From assembly GCA_963965975.1 (NCBI GenBank), contig OZ014412.1, forward strand, positions 12,538,849 to 12,602,848: a stretch of DNA of 64,000 bases. The letters are read 5' to 3'. How positions within the stretch are numbered: the stretch's first letter is position 1; each line of letters begins with the position of its first letter. The position numbers and the translations under genes were made by a program. The DNA is from Xestospongia bergquistia (lineage: Eukaryota; Porifera; Demospongiae; Haplosclerida; Petrosiidae). The notes below the pieces were generated by a model. The model had not been told where the DNA came from, ran no database searches, and was given only the letters and a program-made list of their open reading frames with translations. Of this stretch, positions 1 through 13,900 are shown in pieces.

Positions 1-143
1 AACAGTTTATTTAGTTAGTCCCATAGAGTCCTTTAGACTGAGCTGTTTACTTTATTAACTTCACTCAATAGTCTAAACCTTCTAAAGTCTTTAATTTAAA
101 GATTTTAGGGTGTTAATGCAAACCAACTTACTAAACCGTTAAT
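1..143 (+). repeat. representative satellite monomer (F orientation)
   Basis: This is the first monomer of the window and defines the coordinates used here. In order it holds: the right half of dyad D1 (AACAGTTTA, 1-9), a TTAGTTAGTC block (11-20), the HinfI site (26-30), a CTTTAGACTGAGCTG block (31-45), an AT-rich stretch with TTAACTTCACTC (55-66), dyad D2 (81-109), a GCAAACCAACTT block (118-129) and the left half of D1 (132-141). This copy departs from consensus inside D2 (GATTTTAGGG in place of GACTTTAGAG) and at ACCGTTAATAAATG (135-148), which weakens both dyads here. The length is close to the 147 bp of a nucleosome core, as in many centromeric satellites. Confidence 0.9.
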
Positions 144-652
144 AAATGTTCATTTAGTTAGTCCAATGGAGTCCATTACACTGAACTGTTTACTTTATTA
201 ACTTCACTCAATAGTCTAAATCATCTAAAGTCTTTAATTTAAAGACTGTAGAGTGTTAATGCAAACCAACTTACTAAACTGTTAATAACAGTTCATTTAG
301 TTAGTCCCATAGAGTCCATTAGACTAAGCTGTTTACTTTGTTAACTTCAATCAATAGTCTAAACCTTCTAAAGTCTTTAATTTAAAGACTTTAGAGTGTT
401 AATGCAAACTAACCTACTAAACTGTTAATAACAGTTCATTTAGTTAGTCCCTTAGAGTCCATTAGACTGAGCTGTTTACTTTGTTAACTTCAATCAAGAG
501 TCTAAACCTTCTAAAGTCTTTAATTTAAAGACTTTAGAGTGTTAATGTAAACCAACTTACTAAACTGTTAATAACATTTTATTTAGTTAGTCCCATAGAG
601 TCCTTTAGACTGAGCTGTTTACTTTATTAACTTCACTCAATAGTCTAAACCT

Positions 653-681
653 TCTAAAGTCTTTAATTTAAAGACTTTAGA
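653..681. repeat. dyad D2: 29-bp perfect palindrome present in each monomer
   Basis: The arms are TCTAAAGTCTTTAA and its exact reverse complement, each 14 bases, around a single T at 667. This is a consensus example; the element recurs in nearly every monomer. In R blocks the centre base reads A. It could extrude as a cruciform or bind a symmetric protein dimer, but neither is shown by sequence alone. Some monomers break it, such as the GTCGTTAAG variants in R2. A few lose the centre base and become an exactly even palindrome (near 29417, 39702, 47706 and 60768). Confidence 0.9.
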
Positions 682-845
682 GCGTTAAGGCAAAGCAACT
701 TACTAAACTGTTAATAACGGTTTATTTGTTAGTCCCATGGAGTCCTTTAGACTGAGCTGTTTACTTTATTAACTTCACTCAATAGTCTAAACCTTCTAAA
801 GTCTTTAATTTAAAGACTTTAGAGTGTTAATGCAAACCAACTCCT

Positions 846-866
846 TAAACTGTTAATAACAGTTTA
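846..866. repeat. dyad D1: 21-bp palindrome core, the site of F-to-R switches
   Basis: TAAACTGTTA and its reverse complement flank one A at 856, a 10-1-10 palindrome. The symmetry continues imperfectly outwards: comparing 20-base arms in the consensus gives 17 matches, so the dyad spans about 41 bp. D1 lies at the monomer boundary as numbered here, with centres 96 and 47 bp from the neighbouring D2 centres. All three F-to-R orientation switches in the window occur within this dyad. Copies reading TTCATTTAG on the right arm keep only part of the symmetry. Confidence 0.88.
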
Positions 867-3800
867 TTTAGTTAGTCCCATAGAGTCCTTTTTAACTGAG
901 CTGTTTACTTTATTAACTTCACTCAATAGTCTAAACCTTCTGAAGTCTTTAATTTGAAGACTTTAGGGTGTTAATGCAAACCAACTTACTAAACTGATAA
1001 TAAATGTTCATTTAGTTAGTCCAATAGAGTCCATTACACTGAACTGTTTACTTTATTAACTTAACTCAATAGTCTAAATCATCTAAAGTCTTTAATTTAA
1101 AGACTGTAGAGTGTTAATGCTAACCAACTTACTAAACTGTTAATAACAGTTCATTTAGTTAGTCCCATAGAGTCCATTAGACTGAGCTGCTAACTTTGTT
1201 AACTTCAATCAATAGTCTAAACCTTATAAAGTCTTTAATTTAAAGACTTTAGAGTGTTAATGCAAACCAACCTACTAAACTGTTAATAACAGTTCATTTA
1301 GTTAGTCCCTTAGAGTCCATTAGACTGAGCTGTTTACTTTGTAACTTCAATCAAGAGTCTAAACCTTCTAAAGTCTTTAATTTAAAGACTTTAGAGTATT
1401 AATACAAACCAACTTACTAAACTGTCAATAACAGTTTATTTAGTTAGTCCCATAGAGTCCTTTAGGCTGAGCTGTTTAATTTATTAACTTCACTCAATAG
1501 TCTAAATCTTCTAAAGTCTTTAATTTAAAGACTTTAGAGTGTTAATGTAAACCAACTGACTAAACTGTTAATAACATTTTATTTAGTTAGTCCCGTAGAG
1601 TCCTTTAGACTGAGCTGTTTACTTTATTAACTTCACTCAATAGTCTAAACCTTCTAAAGTCTTTAATTTAAAGACTTTAGAGCGTTAACGCAAAGCAACT
1701 AACTAAACTGTTAATAACGGTTTATTTGTTAGTCCCATGGAGTCCTTTAGACTGAGCTGTTTACTTTATTAACCTCACTCAATAGTCTAAACCTTCTAAA
1801 GTCTTTAATTTAAAGACTTTAGAGTGTTAATGCAAACCAACTCCTCAAACTGTTAATAACAGTTTATTTAGTTAGTCCCATAGAGTCCTTTAGACTGAGC
1901 TGTTTACTTTATTAACTTCACTCAATAGTCTAAACCTTCTAAAGTCTTTAATTTAAAGACTTTAGGGTGTTAATGCAAACCAACTTACTAAACTGTTAAT
2001 AAATGTTCATTTAGTTAGTCCAATAGAGTCCATTACACTGAACTGTTTACTTTATTAACTTCACTCAATAGTCTAAATCATCTAAAGTCTTTAATTTAAA
2101 GACTGTAGAGTGTTAATGCAAACCAACTTACTAAACTGTTAATAACAGTTCATTTAGTTAGTCCCATAGAGTCCATTAGACTGAGCTGTTTACTTTGTTA
2201 ACTTCAATCAATAGTCTAAACCTTCTAAAGTCTATAATTTAAACACTTTATAGTGTTAATGCAAACCAACCTACTAAACTGTTAATAACAGTTCATTTAG
2301 TTAGTCCCTTAGAGTCCATTAGACTGAGCTGTTTACTTTGTAACTTCAATCAAGAGTCTAAAACTTCTTAAGTCTTTAATTTAAAGACTTTAGAGTATTA
2401 ATACAAACCAACTTACTAAACTGTTAATAACAGTTTATTTAGTTAGTCCCATAGAGTCCTTTAGGCTGAGCTGTTTAATTTATGAACTTCACTCAATAGT
2501 CTAAACCTTCTAAAGTCTTTAATTTAAAGACTTTAGAGTGTTAATGCAAACAAACTTACTAAACTGTTAATAACAGTTTATTTAGTTAGTCCCATAGAGT
2601 CGTTTAGACTGAGCTGTTTACTTTATTAACTTCACTCAATAGTCTAAATCATCTAAAGTCTTTAATTTAAAGACTGTAGAGTGTTAATGCAAACCAACTT
2701 ACTAAACTGTTAATAACAGTTCATTTAGTTAGTCCCTTAGAGTCCATTAGACTGAGCTGTTTACTTTGTAACTTCAATCAAGAGTCTAAACCTTCTAAAG
2801 TCTTTAATTTAAAGACTTTAGAGTATTAATACAAACCAACTTACTAAACTGTTAATAACAGTTTATTTAGTTAGTCCCATAGAGTCCTTTAGGCTGAGCT
2901 GTTTAATTTATTAACTTCACTCAATAGTCTAAATCTTCTAAAGTCTTTAATTAAAAGACTTTAGAGTGTTAATGTAAACCAACTGACTAAACTGTTAATA
3001 ACATTTTATTTAGTTAGTCCCGTAGAGTCCTTTAGACTGAGCTGTTTACTTTATTAACTTCACTCAATAGTCTAAACCTTCTAAAGTCTTTAATTTAAAG
3101 ACTTTAGAGCGTTAAGGCAAAGCAACTAACTAAACTGTTAATAACGGTTTATTTGTTAGTCCCATGGAGTCCTTTAGACTGAGCTGTTTACTTTATTAAC
3201 TTCACTCAATAGTCTAAACCTTCTAAAGTCTTTAATTTAAAGACTTTAGAGTGTTAATGCAACCCAACTCCTTAAACTGTTAATAACAGTTTATTTAGTT
3301 AGTCCCATAGAGTCCTTTAGACTGAGCTGTTTACTTTATTAACTTCACTCAATAGTCTAAACCTTCTAAAGTCTTTAATTTAAAGACTTTAGAGTGTTAA
3401 GGCAAAGCAAATTACTAAACTGTTAATAACGGTTTATTTGTTAGTCCCATGGAGTCCTTTAGACTGAGCTGTTTACTTTATTAACTTCACTCAATAGTCT
3501 AAACCTTCTAAAGTCTTTAATTTGAAGACTTTAGGGTGTTAATGCAAACCAACTTACTAAACTGTTAATAAATGTTCATTTAGTTAGTCCAATAGAGTCC
3601 ATTACACTGAACTGTTTAGTTTATTAACTTAACTCAATAGTCTAAATCATCTAAAGTCTTTAATTTAAAGACTGTAGAGTGTTAATGCAAACCAACTTAC
3701 TAAACTGTTAATAACAGTTCATTTAGTTAGTCCCATAGAGTCCATTAGACTGAGCTGCTTACTTTGTTAACTTCAATCAATAGTCTAAACCTTATAAAGT

Positions 3801-4425
3801 CTTTAATTTAAAGACTTTAGAGTGTTAATGCAAACCAACCTACTAAACTGTTAATAACAGTTCATTTAGTTAGTCCCTTAGAGTCCATTAGACTGAGCTG
3901 TTTACTTTGTAACTTCAATCAAGAGTCTAAACCTTCTAAAGTCTTTAATTTAAAGACTTTAGAGTATTAATACAAACCAACTTACTAAACTGTTAATAAC
4001 AGTTTATTTAGTTAGTCCCATAGAGTCCTTTAGGCTGAGCTGTTTAATTTATTAACTTCACTCAATAGTCTAAATCTTCTAAAGTCTTTAATTAAAAGAC
4101 TTTAGAGTGTTAATGTAAACCAACTGACTAAACTGTTAATAACATTTTATTTAGTTAGTCCCGTAGAGTCCTTTAGACTGAGCTGTTTACTTTATTAACT
4201 TCACTCAATAGTCTAAACCTTCTAAAGTCTTTAATTTAAAGACTTTAGAGCGTTAAGGCAAAGCAACTAACTAAACTGTTAATAACGGTTTATTTGTTAG
4301 TCCCATGGAGTCCTTTAGACTGAGCTGTTTACTTTATTAACTTCACTCAATAGTCTACACCTTCTAAAGTCTTTAATTTAAAGGCTTTAGAGTGTTAATG
4401 CAACCCAACTCCTTAAACTGTTAAT

Positions 4426-7065
4426 AACAGTTTATTTAGTTAGTCCCATAGAGTCCTTTAGACTGAGCTGTTTACTTTATTAACTTCACTCAATAGTCTA
4501 AACCTTCTAAAGTCTTTAATTTAAAGATTTTAGGGTGTTAATGCAAACCAACTTACTAAACTGTTAATAAATGTTCATTTAGTTAGTCCAATGGAGTCCA
4601 TTACACTGAACTGTTTACTTTATTAACTTCACTCAATAGTCTAAATCATCTAAAGTCTTTAATTTAAAGACTGTAGAGTGTTAATGCAAACCAACTTACT
4701 AAACTGTTAATAACAGTTCATTTAGTTAGTCCCATAGAGTCCATTAGACTAAGCTGTTTACTTTGTTAACTTCAATCAATAGTCTAAACCTTCTAAAGTC
4801 TTTAATTTAAAGACTTTAGAGTGTTAATGCAAACTAACCTACTAAACTGTTAATAACAGTTCATTTAGTTAGTCCCTTAGAGTCCATTAGACTGAGCTGT
4901 TTACTTTGTTAACTTCAATCAAGAGTCTAAACCTTCTAAAGTCTTTAATTTAAAGACTTTAGAGTGTTAATGTAAACCAACTTACTAAACTGTTAATAAC
5001 ATTTTATTTAGTTAGTCCCATAGAGTCCTTTAGACTGAGCTGTTTACTTTGTTAACTTCACTAAATAGTCTAAACCTTCTAAAGTCTTTAATTTAAAGAC
5101 TTTAGAGCGTTAAGGCAAAGCAACTTACTAAACTGTTAATAACGGTTTATTTGTTAGTCCCATGGAGTCCTTTAGACTGAGCTGTTTACTTTATTAACTT
5201 CACTCAATAGTCTAAACCTTCTAAAGTCTTTAATTTAAAGACTTTAGAGTGTTAATGCAAACCAACTCCTTAAACTGTTAATAACAGTTTATTTAGTTAG
5301 TCCCATAGAGTCCTTTTTAACTGAGCTGTTTACTTTATTAACTTCACTCAATAGTCTAAACCTTCTAAAGTCTTTAATTTGAAGACTTTAGGGTGTTAAT
5401 GCAAACCAACTTACTAAACTGTTAATAAATGTTCATTTAGTTAGTCCAATAGAGTCCATTACACTGAACTGTTTACTTTATTAACTTAACTCAATAGTCT
5501 AAATCATCTAAAGTCTTTAATTTAAAGACTGTAGAGTGTTAATGCTAACCAACTTACTAAACTGTTAATAACAGTTCATTTAGTTAGTCCCATAGAGTCC
5601 ATTAGACTGAGCTGCTTACTTTGTTAACTTCAATCAATAGTCTAAACCTTATAAAGTCTTTAATTTAAAGACTTTAGAGTGTTAATGCAAACCAACCTAC
5701 TAAACTGTTAATAACAGTTCATTTAGTTAGTCCCTTAGAGTCCATTAGACTGAGCTGTTTACTTTGTAACTTCAATCAAGAGTCTAAACCTTCTAAAGTC
5801 TTTAATTTAAAGACTTTAGAGTATTAATACAAACCAACTTACTAAACTGTTAATAACAGTTTATTTAGTTAGTCCCATAGAGTCCTTTAGGCTGAGCTGT
5901 TTAATTTATTAACTTCACTCAATAGTCTAAATCTTCTAAAGTCTTTAATTTAAAGACTTTAGAGTGTTAATGTAAACCAACTGACTAAACTGTTAATAAC
6001 ATTTTATTTAGTTAGTCCCGTAGAGTCCTTTAGACTGAGCTGTTTACTTTATTAACTTCACTCAATAGTCTAAACCTTCTAAAGTCTTTAATTTAAAGAC
6101 TTTAGAGCGTTAACGCAAAGCAACTAACTAAACTGTTAATAACGGTTTATTTGTTAGTCCCATGGAGTCCTTTAGACTGAGCTGTTTACTTTATTAACCT
6201 CACTCAATAGTCTAAACCTTCTAAAGTCTTTAATTTAAAGACTTTAGAGTGTTAATGCAAACCAACTCCTCAAACTGTTAATAACAGTTTATTTAGTTAG
6301 TCCCATAGAGTCCTTTAGACTGAGCTGTTTACTTTATTAACTTCACTCAATAGTCTAAACCTTCTAAAGTCTTTAATTTAAAGACTTTAGGGTGTTAATG
6401 CAAACCAACTTACTAAACTGTTAATAAATGTTCATTTAGTTAGTCCAATAGAGTCCATTACACTGAACTGTTTACTTTATTAACTTCACTCAATAGTCTA
6501 AATCATCTAAAGTCTTTAATTTAAAGACTGTAGAGTGTTAATGCAAACCAACTTACTAAACTGTTAATAACAGTTCATTTAGTTAGTCCCATAGAGTCCA
6601 TTAGACTGAGCTGTTTACTTTGTTAACTTCAATCAATAGTCTAAACCTTCTAAAGTCTATAATTTAAACACTTTATAGTGTTAATGCAAACCAACCTACT
6701 AAACTGTTAATAACAGTTCATTTAGTTAGTCCCTTAGAGTCGATTAGACTGAGCTGTTTACTTTGTAACTTCAATCAAGAGTCTAAAACTTCTTAAGTCT
6801 TTAATTTAAAGACTTTAGAGTATTAATACAAACCAACTTACTAAACTGTTAATAACAGTTTATTTAGTTAGTCCCATAGAGTCCTTTAGGCTGAGCTGTT
6901 TAATTTATGAACTTCACTCAATAGTCTAAACCTTCTAAAGTCTTTAATTTAAAGACTTTAGAGTGTTAATGCAAACAAACTTACTAAACTGTTAATAACA
7001 GTTTATTTAGTTAGTCCCATAGAGTCGTTTAGACTGAGCTGTTTACGTTATTAACTTCACTCAAT
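4426..7065 (+). repeat. 4,425-bp higher-order repeat, copy 2
   Basis: This is the second copy of 1-2640 and keeps the same order of variant monomers. The stretch between the copies (2640-4425) is built from the same monomer types. Its CCCGTAGAG monomer occurs at 3018 and 4159, offsets of 1,427 and 1,141 bp (10 and 8 monomers), so the HOR has grown by several exchanges of different length rather than one clean tandem duplication. After 7065 the sequence passes into less regular monomers. Confidence 0.88.
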
Positions 7066-9559
7066 TGTCTAAACCTTCTAAAGTCTTTAATTTAAAGACT
7101 TTAGAGTGTTAATGCAAACGAACTTACTAAACTGTTAAAAACAGTTTATTTATTTAGTCCCATAGAGTCGTTTAGACTTAGCTGTTTACTTTATTAACTT
7201 CACTCAATAGTCTAAACCTTCTAAAGTCTTTAATTTAAAGACTTTAGAGTGTTAATGCAAACCAACTTCCTAAACCGTTAATAACAGTTTATTTAGTTAG
7301 TCCCATAGAGTCCTTTAGACTGAGCTGTTTACTTATTAACTTCACTCAATAGTCTAAACCTTCTAAACTCTTTAATTTAAAGACTTTAGAGTGTTAATGC
7401 AAACCAACTTACTAAACTGTTAATAACAGTTCATTTAGTTAGTCCAATAGAGTCCATTACACTGAGCTGTTTACTTTATTAACTTCACTCAACAGTCTAA
7501 ATCATCTAAAGTCTTTAATTTAAAGACTTTAGAGTGTTAATGCAAAGCAACTTACTAAACTGTTAATAACAGTTCATTTAGTTAGTCCCATAGAGTCCAT
7601 TAGACTGAGCTGTTTACTTTGTTAACTTCAATCAATAGTCTAAACCTTCTAAAGTCTTTAATTTAAAGACTTTAGAGTGTTAATGCAAACCAACCTACTA
7701 AACTGTTAATAACAGTTCATTTAGTTAGTCCCTTAGAGTCCATTAGACTGAGCTGTTTACTTTGTTAACATCAATCAATAGTCTAAACCTTCTAAAGTCT
7801 TTAATTTAAAGACTTTAGAGTATTAATACAAACCAACTTACTAAACTGTTAATAACAGTTTATTTAGTTAGTCCCTTAGAGTCCATTAGACTGAGCTGTT
7901 TACTTTGTTAACATCAATCAATAGTCTAAACCTTCTAAAGTCTTTAATTTAAAGACTTTAGAGTATTAATACAAACCAACTTACTAAACTGTTAATAACA
8001 GTTTATTTAGTTAGTCCCATAGAGTCCTTTAGACTGAGCTCTTTAATTTATGAACTTCACTCAATAGTCTAAACCTTCTAAAGTCTTTAATTTAAAGACT
8101 TTAGAGTGTTAATGTAAACCAACTTAGTAAACTGTTAATAACAATAAATTTAGTTAGTCCCATAGAGTCCTTTAGACTGAGCTGTTTCCTTTATTAACTT
8201 CACTCAATAGTCTAAACCTTCTAAAGTCTTTAATTTAAAGACTTTAGAGCGTTAAGGCAAAACAACTTACTAAACTGTTAATAACGGTTTATTTGTTAGT
8301 CCCATAGAGTCCTTTAGGCTGAGCTGTTTACTTTATTAACTTCACTCAATAGTCTAAACCTTCTAAAGTCTTTAATTTAAAGACTTTAGAGTGTTAATGC
8401 AAACCAACTCCTTAAACTGTTAATAACAGTTTATTTAGTTAGTCCCATAGAGTCCTTTAGACTGAGCTGTTTACTTTATTAACTTCACTCAATAGTCTAA
8501 ACCTTCTAAAGTCTTTAATTTAAAGACTTTAGAGTGTTAATGCAAACCAACTTACTAAACTGTTAATAACAGTTTATTTATTTAGTCCCATAGAGTCGTT
8601 TAGACTTAGCTGTTTACTTTATTAACTTCACTCAATAGTCTAAACCTTCTAAAGTCTTTAATTTAAAGACTTTAGAGTGTTAATGCAAACAAACTTACTA
8701 AATTGTTAATAACAATTCATTTAGTTAGTGCCTTAGAGTCCATTAGACTAAGCTGTTGACTTTGTTAAATTCATTCAATAGTCTAAACCTTCTAAAGTCT
8801 TTAATTTAAAGACTTTAGAGTGTTAAGGCAAACCACCTTACTAAACAGTTAATAACAGTTTATTTAGTTAGTCCCATAGAGTCCTTTAGACTGAGCTGTT
8901 TACTTTATTAACTTCACTCAATAGTCTCAACCTTCTAAAGTCTTTGATTTAAAGACTTTAGAGTGTTAATGCAAACCAACTTACTAAACTGTTAATAACA
9001 GTTCATTTAGGTAGTCCCATAGAGTCCATTAGACTGAGCTGTTTACTTTATGAACTTCAATCAATAGCCAAAGCCTTTTAAAGTCTTTAATTTAAAGACT
9101 TTAGAGTGTTAATGCAAACCAACTTACTAAACTGTTAATAACAGTTTATTTAGTTAGTCCCATAGAGTCCTTTAGACTGAGCTGTTTACTTTATTAACTT
9201 CACTCAATAGTCCAAACCTTCTAAAGTCTTTAATTTACAGACTTGAGGGTGTTAATGCAAACAAACTTACTAAACTGTTAATAACAGTTTACTTAGTTAG
9301 TCCCATAGAGTCCTTTAGACTGAGCTGTTTATTTTATTAACTTCACTCAATAGTCTAAACCTTCTAAAGTCTTTAATTTAAAGACTTTAGAGTGTTAATG
9401 CAAACAAACTTACTAAACTGTTAATAACAGTTCATTTAGTTAGTCCAATAGAGTCCATTACACTGAGCTGTTTACTTTTTTAACTTCCCTCAATAGTCTA
9501 AATCATCTGCAGTCTTTAATTTAAAGACTTTAGAGTGTTAATGCAAACCAATATACTAA

Positions 9560-10990
9560 ACTGTTAATAACAGTTCATTTAGTTAGTCCCTTAGAGTCCA
9601 TTAGACTGAGCTGTTTACTTTGTTAACTTGAATCAAAAGTCTAAACCTTCTAAAGTCTTTAATTTAAAGACTTTAGAGTGTTAATGCAAACCAACCTACT
9701 AAACTGTTAATAATAGTTTATTTAGTTAGTCCCATAGAGTCCTTTAGACTGAGCTGTTTAATTTATGAACTTCACTCAATAGTCTAAAGCTTCTAAAGTC
9801 TTTAATTTAAAGACTTTAGTGTGTTAATGTAAACCAACTTACTAAACTGTTAATAACAGTTTATTTAGGTAGTCCCATAGAGTCCTTTAGACTGAGCTGT
9901 TTACTTTATTAACTTCACTCAATAGTCTAAACCTTCTAAAGTCTTTAATTTAAAGACTTTAGAGTGTTAATACAAACTCACTTACTAAACTGTTGATAAC
10001 AGTTTATTTAGTTAGTCCCATAGAGTCCTTTAGACTGAGCTGTTTACTTTATTAACTTCAGTCAATAGTCTAAACCTTCTAAAGTCTTTAATTTAAAGAC
10101 TTTAGAGTGTTAAAGCAAACAAACTAACTAAACTGTTAATAACAGTTCATTTAGTTAGTCCAATAGAGTCAGTTACACTGAGCTGTTTACTTTATTCACT
10201 TCACTCAATAGTCTAAATCATCTAAAGTCTTTAATTTAAAGACTTTAGAGTGTTAATGGAAACCAACTTACTAAACTGTTAATAACAGTTCATTTAGTTA
10301 GTCCCTTAGAGTCCATTAGACTGTGCTGTTTACTTTGTTAACTTGAATCAAAAGTCTAAACCTTCTAAAGTCTTTAATTTAAAGACTTTAGAGTGTTAAT
10401 GCAAACCAACCTACTAAACTGTTAATAATAGTTTATTTAGTTAGTCCCATAGAGTCCTTTAGACTGAGCTGTTTAATTTATGAACTTCACTCAATAGTCT
10501 AAAGCTTCAAAAGTCTTTAATTTAAAGACTTTAGTGTGTTAATGTAAACCAACTTACTAAACTGTTAATAACAGTTTATTTAGGTAGTCCTATAGAGTCC
10601 TTTAGACTGAGCTGTTTACTTTATTAACTTCACTCAATAGTCTAAACCTTCTAAAGTCTTTAATTTAAAGACTTTAGAGTGTTAATACAAACTCACTTAC
10701 TAAACTGTTGATAACAGTTTATTTAGTTAGTCCCATAGAGTCCTTTAGACTGAGCTGTTTACTTTATTAACTTCAGTCAATAGTCTAAACCTTCTAAAGT
10801 CTTTAATTTAAAGACTTTAGAGTGTTAAAGCAAACAAACTAACTAAACTGTTAATAACAGTTCATTTAGTTAGTCCAATAGAGTCAGTTACACTGAGCTG
10901 TTTACTTTATTCACTTCACTCAATAGTCTAAATCATCTAAAGTCTTTAATTTAAAGACTTTAGAGTGTTAATGGAAACCAACTTACTAAA
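9560..10990 (+). repeat. five-monomer tandem duplication, 715-bp period
   Basis: Two adjacent copies, about 9560-10275 and 10275-10990, share several rare variants exactly 715 bp (5 x 143) apart: GAATCAAAAGTC at 9630 and 10345, TTTATTTAGGTAGTCC, CTGTTGATAACAG, and a GAGTCAGTTACAC monomer with TTTATTCACTTC. The copies differ at only a few positions, so the duplication is recent compared with the average divergence between neighbouring monomers. Confidence 0.9.
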
Positions 10991-13900
10991 CTGTTAATAA
11001 CAGTTCATTTAGTTAGTTCCATAGAGTCCATTAGACTGAGCTGTTTACTTTGTTAACTTCAATCAATAGTCTAAACCTTCTAAAGTCTTTAATTTAAAGA
11101 CTTTAGAGTGTTAATACAAACCAACTTACTATACTGTTAATAACAGTTTATTTAGTTAGTCCCATAGAGTCCTTTAGACTAAGCTGTTTACTTTGTTAAC
11201 TTCAATCAATAGTCTAAACCTTCTAAAGTCTTTAATTTAAAGACTTTAGAGTGTTAATGCAAACAAACTTACTTAAGTGTTAATAACAGTTTATTTAGTT
11301 AGTCCCATAGAGTCGTTTAGACTGAGCTGTTTACTTTATTAACTTCACTCAATAGTCTAAACCTTCTAAAGTCTTTAATTTAAAGACTTTAGAGTGTTAA
11401 TGCAAACCAACTTCCTAAACTGTTAATAACAGTTTATTTAGTTAGTCCCATAGAGTCCTATAGACTGAGCTGTTTACTTTATTAACTTCACTCAATAGTC
11501 TAAACCTTCTAAAGTCTTTAATTTAAAGACTTTAGAGTGTTAATGCAAACCAACTTCCTAAACTGTTAATAACATTTTATTTAGTTAGTCCCATAGAGTC
11601 CTTTAGACTGAGCTGTTTACTTTATTAACTTCACTCAATAGTCTAAACCTTCTAAAGTCTTTAATTTAAAGACTTTAGAGTGTTAATGCAAACCAACTTA
11701 CTAAACTGTTAATAACAGTTCATTTAGTTAGTCCAATAGAGTCCATTACACTGAGCTGTTTACTTTATTACCTTCACTCAATAGTCTAAACCTTCTAAAG
11801 TCTTTAATTTAATGACTGTAGAGTGTTAACGCAAACAAACTTACTAAACTGTTAATAACAGTTCATTTAGTTAGTCCCATAGAGTCCATTAGACTGAGCT
11901 GTTTACTTTGTTAACTTCAATCAATAGTCTAAACCTTCTAAAGTCTTTAATTTAAAGACTTTGGAGTGTTAATGCAAACAAACCTACTAAACTGTTAATA
12001 ACAGTTCATTTAGTTAGTCCCTTAGAGTCCGTTAGACTGAGCTGTTTACTTTGTTAACTTCAATCAAGAGTCTAAACCTTCTAAAGTCTTTAATTTAAAG
12101 ACTTTAGAGTATTAATACAAACAAACTTACTAAACTGTTAATAACAGTTTATTTAGTTAGTTCCATAGAGTCCTTTAGACTGAGCTGTTTAATTTATGAA
12201 CTTCACTCAATAGTCTAAACCATCTAAAGTGTTTAATTTAAAGACTTTAGAGTGTTAATGTAAACCAACTTACTAAACTGTTAATAACATTTTATTTAGT
12301 TAGTCCCATAGAGTCCTTTAGACTGAGCTGTTTACTTTATTAACTTCACTCAATAGTCTAAACCTTCTAAAGTCTTTAATTTAAAGACTTTAGAGCGTTA
12401 AGGCAAAGCAAATTACTAAACTGTTAATTACGGTTTATTTGTTAGTCCCATGGAGTCCTTTAGACTGAGCTGTTTACTTTATTAACTTCACTCAATAGTC
12501 TAAACCTTCTAAAGTCTTTAAAATAAAGACTTTAGAGTGTTAATGCAAACCAACTCCTTAAACTGTTAATAACAGTTTATTTAGTTAGTCCCATAGAGTC
12601 CTTTAGACTGAGCTGTTTACTTTATTAACTTCACTCAATAGTCTAAACCTTCTAAAGTCTTTAATTTGAAGACTTTAGGGTGTTAATGCAAACCCACTTA
12701 CTAAACTGTTAATAAATGTTCATTTAGTTAGTCCAATAGAGTCCATTACACTGAGCTGTTTACTTTATTAACTTCACTCAACAGTCTAAATCATCTAAAG
12801 TCTTTAATTTAATGACTGTAGAGTGTTAATGCAAACCAACTTACTAAACTGTTAATAACAGTTCATTTAGTTAGTCCCATAGAGTCCATTAGACTGAGCA
12901 GTTTACTTTGTTAACTTCAATCAATAGTCTAAACATTCTAAAGTCTTTAATTTAAACACTTTAGAGTGTTAATGCAATCCAACCTACTAAACTGTTAATA
13001 ACAGTTCATTTAGTTAGTCCCTTAGAGTCCATTAGACTGAGCTGTTTACTTTGTAACTTCAATTAAGAGTCTAAACCTTCTAAAGTCTTTAATTTAAAGA
13101 CTTTAGAGTATTAATACAAACAAACTTACTAAACTGTTAATAACAGTTTATTTAGTTAGTTTCATAGAGACCTTTAGGCTGAGCTGTTTAATTTATGAAC
13201 TTCACTCAATAGTCTAAATCTTCTAAAGTCTTTAATTTAAAGACTTTAGAGTGTTAATGTAAACCAACTTACTAAACTGTTAATAACAGTTTATTTAGTT
13301 AGTCCCATAGAGTCCTTTAGACTGAGCTGTTTACTTTATTAACTTCACTCAATAGTCTAAACCTTCTAAAGTCTTTATTTTAAAGACTTTAGAGTGTTAA
13401 TACAAACCAACTTACTAAACTGTTGATAACAGTTTATTTAGTTAGTCCCATAGAGTCCTTTAGACTGAGCTGTTTACTTTATTAACTTCACTCAATAGTC
13501 TAAACCTTCTAAAGTCTTTAATTTAAAGACTTTAGAGTGTTAATGCAAACCAACTTACTAAACTGTTAATAACAGTTCATTTAGTTAGTCCAGTAGAGTC
13601 AGTTACACTGAGCTGTTTGCTTTATTAACTTCACTCAATAGTCTAAATCATCTAAAGTCTTTAATTTAAAGACTGTAGAGTGTTAATGCAAACCAACTTA
13701 CTAAACTGTTAATAACAGTTCATTTAGTTAGTCCCATAGAGTCCATTAGACTGAGCTGTTCACTTTGTTAACTTCACTCAATAGTCTAAACCTTCTAAAG
13801 TCTTTAATTTAAAGACTTTAGAGTGTTAATACAAACCAACTTACCAAACTGTTAATAACAGTTTATTTAGTTAGTCCCATAGAGTCCTTTAGACTGAGCT

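Larger units (their letters stand above)
1..2640 (+). repeat. 4,425-bp higher-order repeat, copy 1 (partial)
   Basis: This segment matches 4426-7065 almost base for base at a constant offset of 4,425 bp (31 monomers minus 8 bases). Shared markers include the rare CCTTTTTAACTGAG at 887 and 5312, the CCCGTAGAG variant at 1592 and 6017, and TAAATGTTC at 143, 1001 and 2000, each recurring 4,425 bp on. Similarity stops near 2640, where this copy reads AAATCATC and the other AAACCTTC. Inside it, the TAAATGTTC monomer type recurs at 858 and 999 bp spacing, that is 6 and 7 monomers. Confidence 0.88.

Noticed and set aside
101..112. Telomere-like TTAGGG in ATTTTAGGGTG variants (also near 965, 1963, 3531)
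   Set aside because: These are single occurrences made by one base change of TAGAGTG to TAGGGTG in the monomer; there is no tandem telomere repeat.
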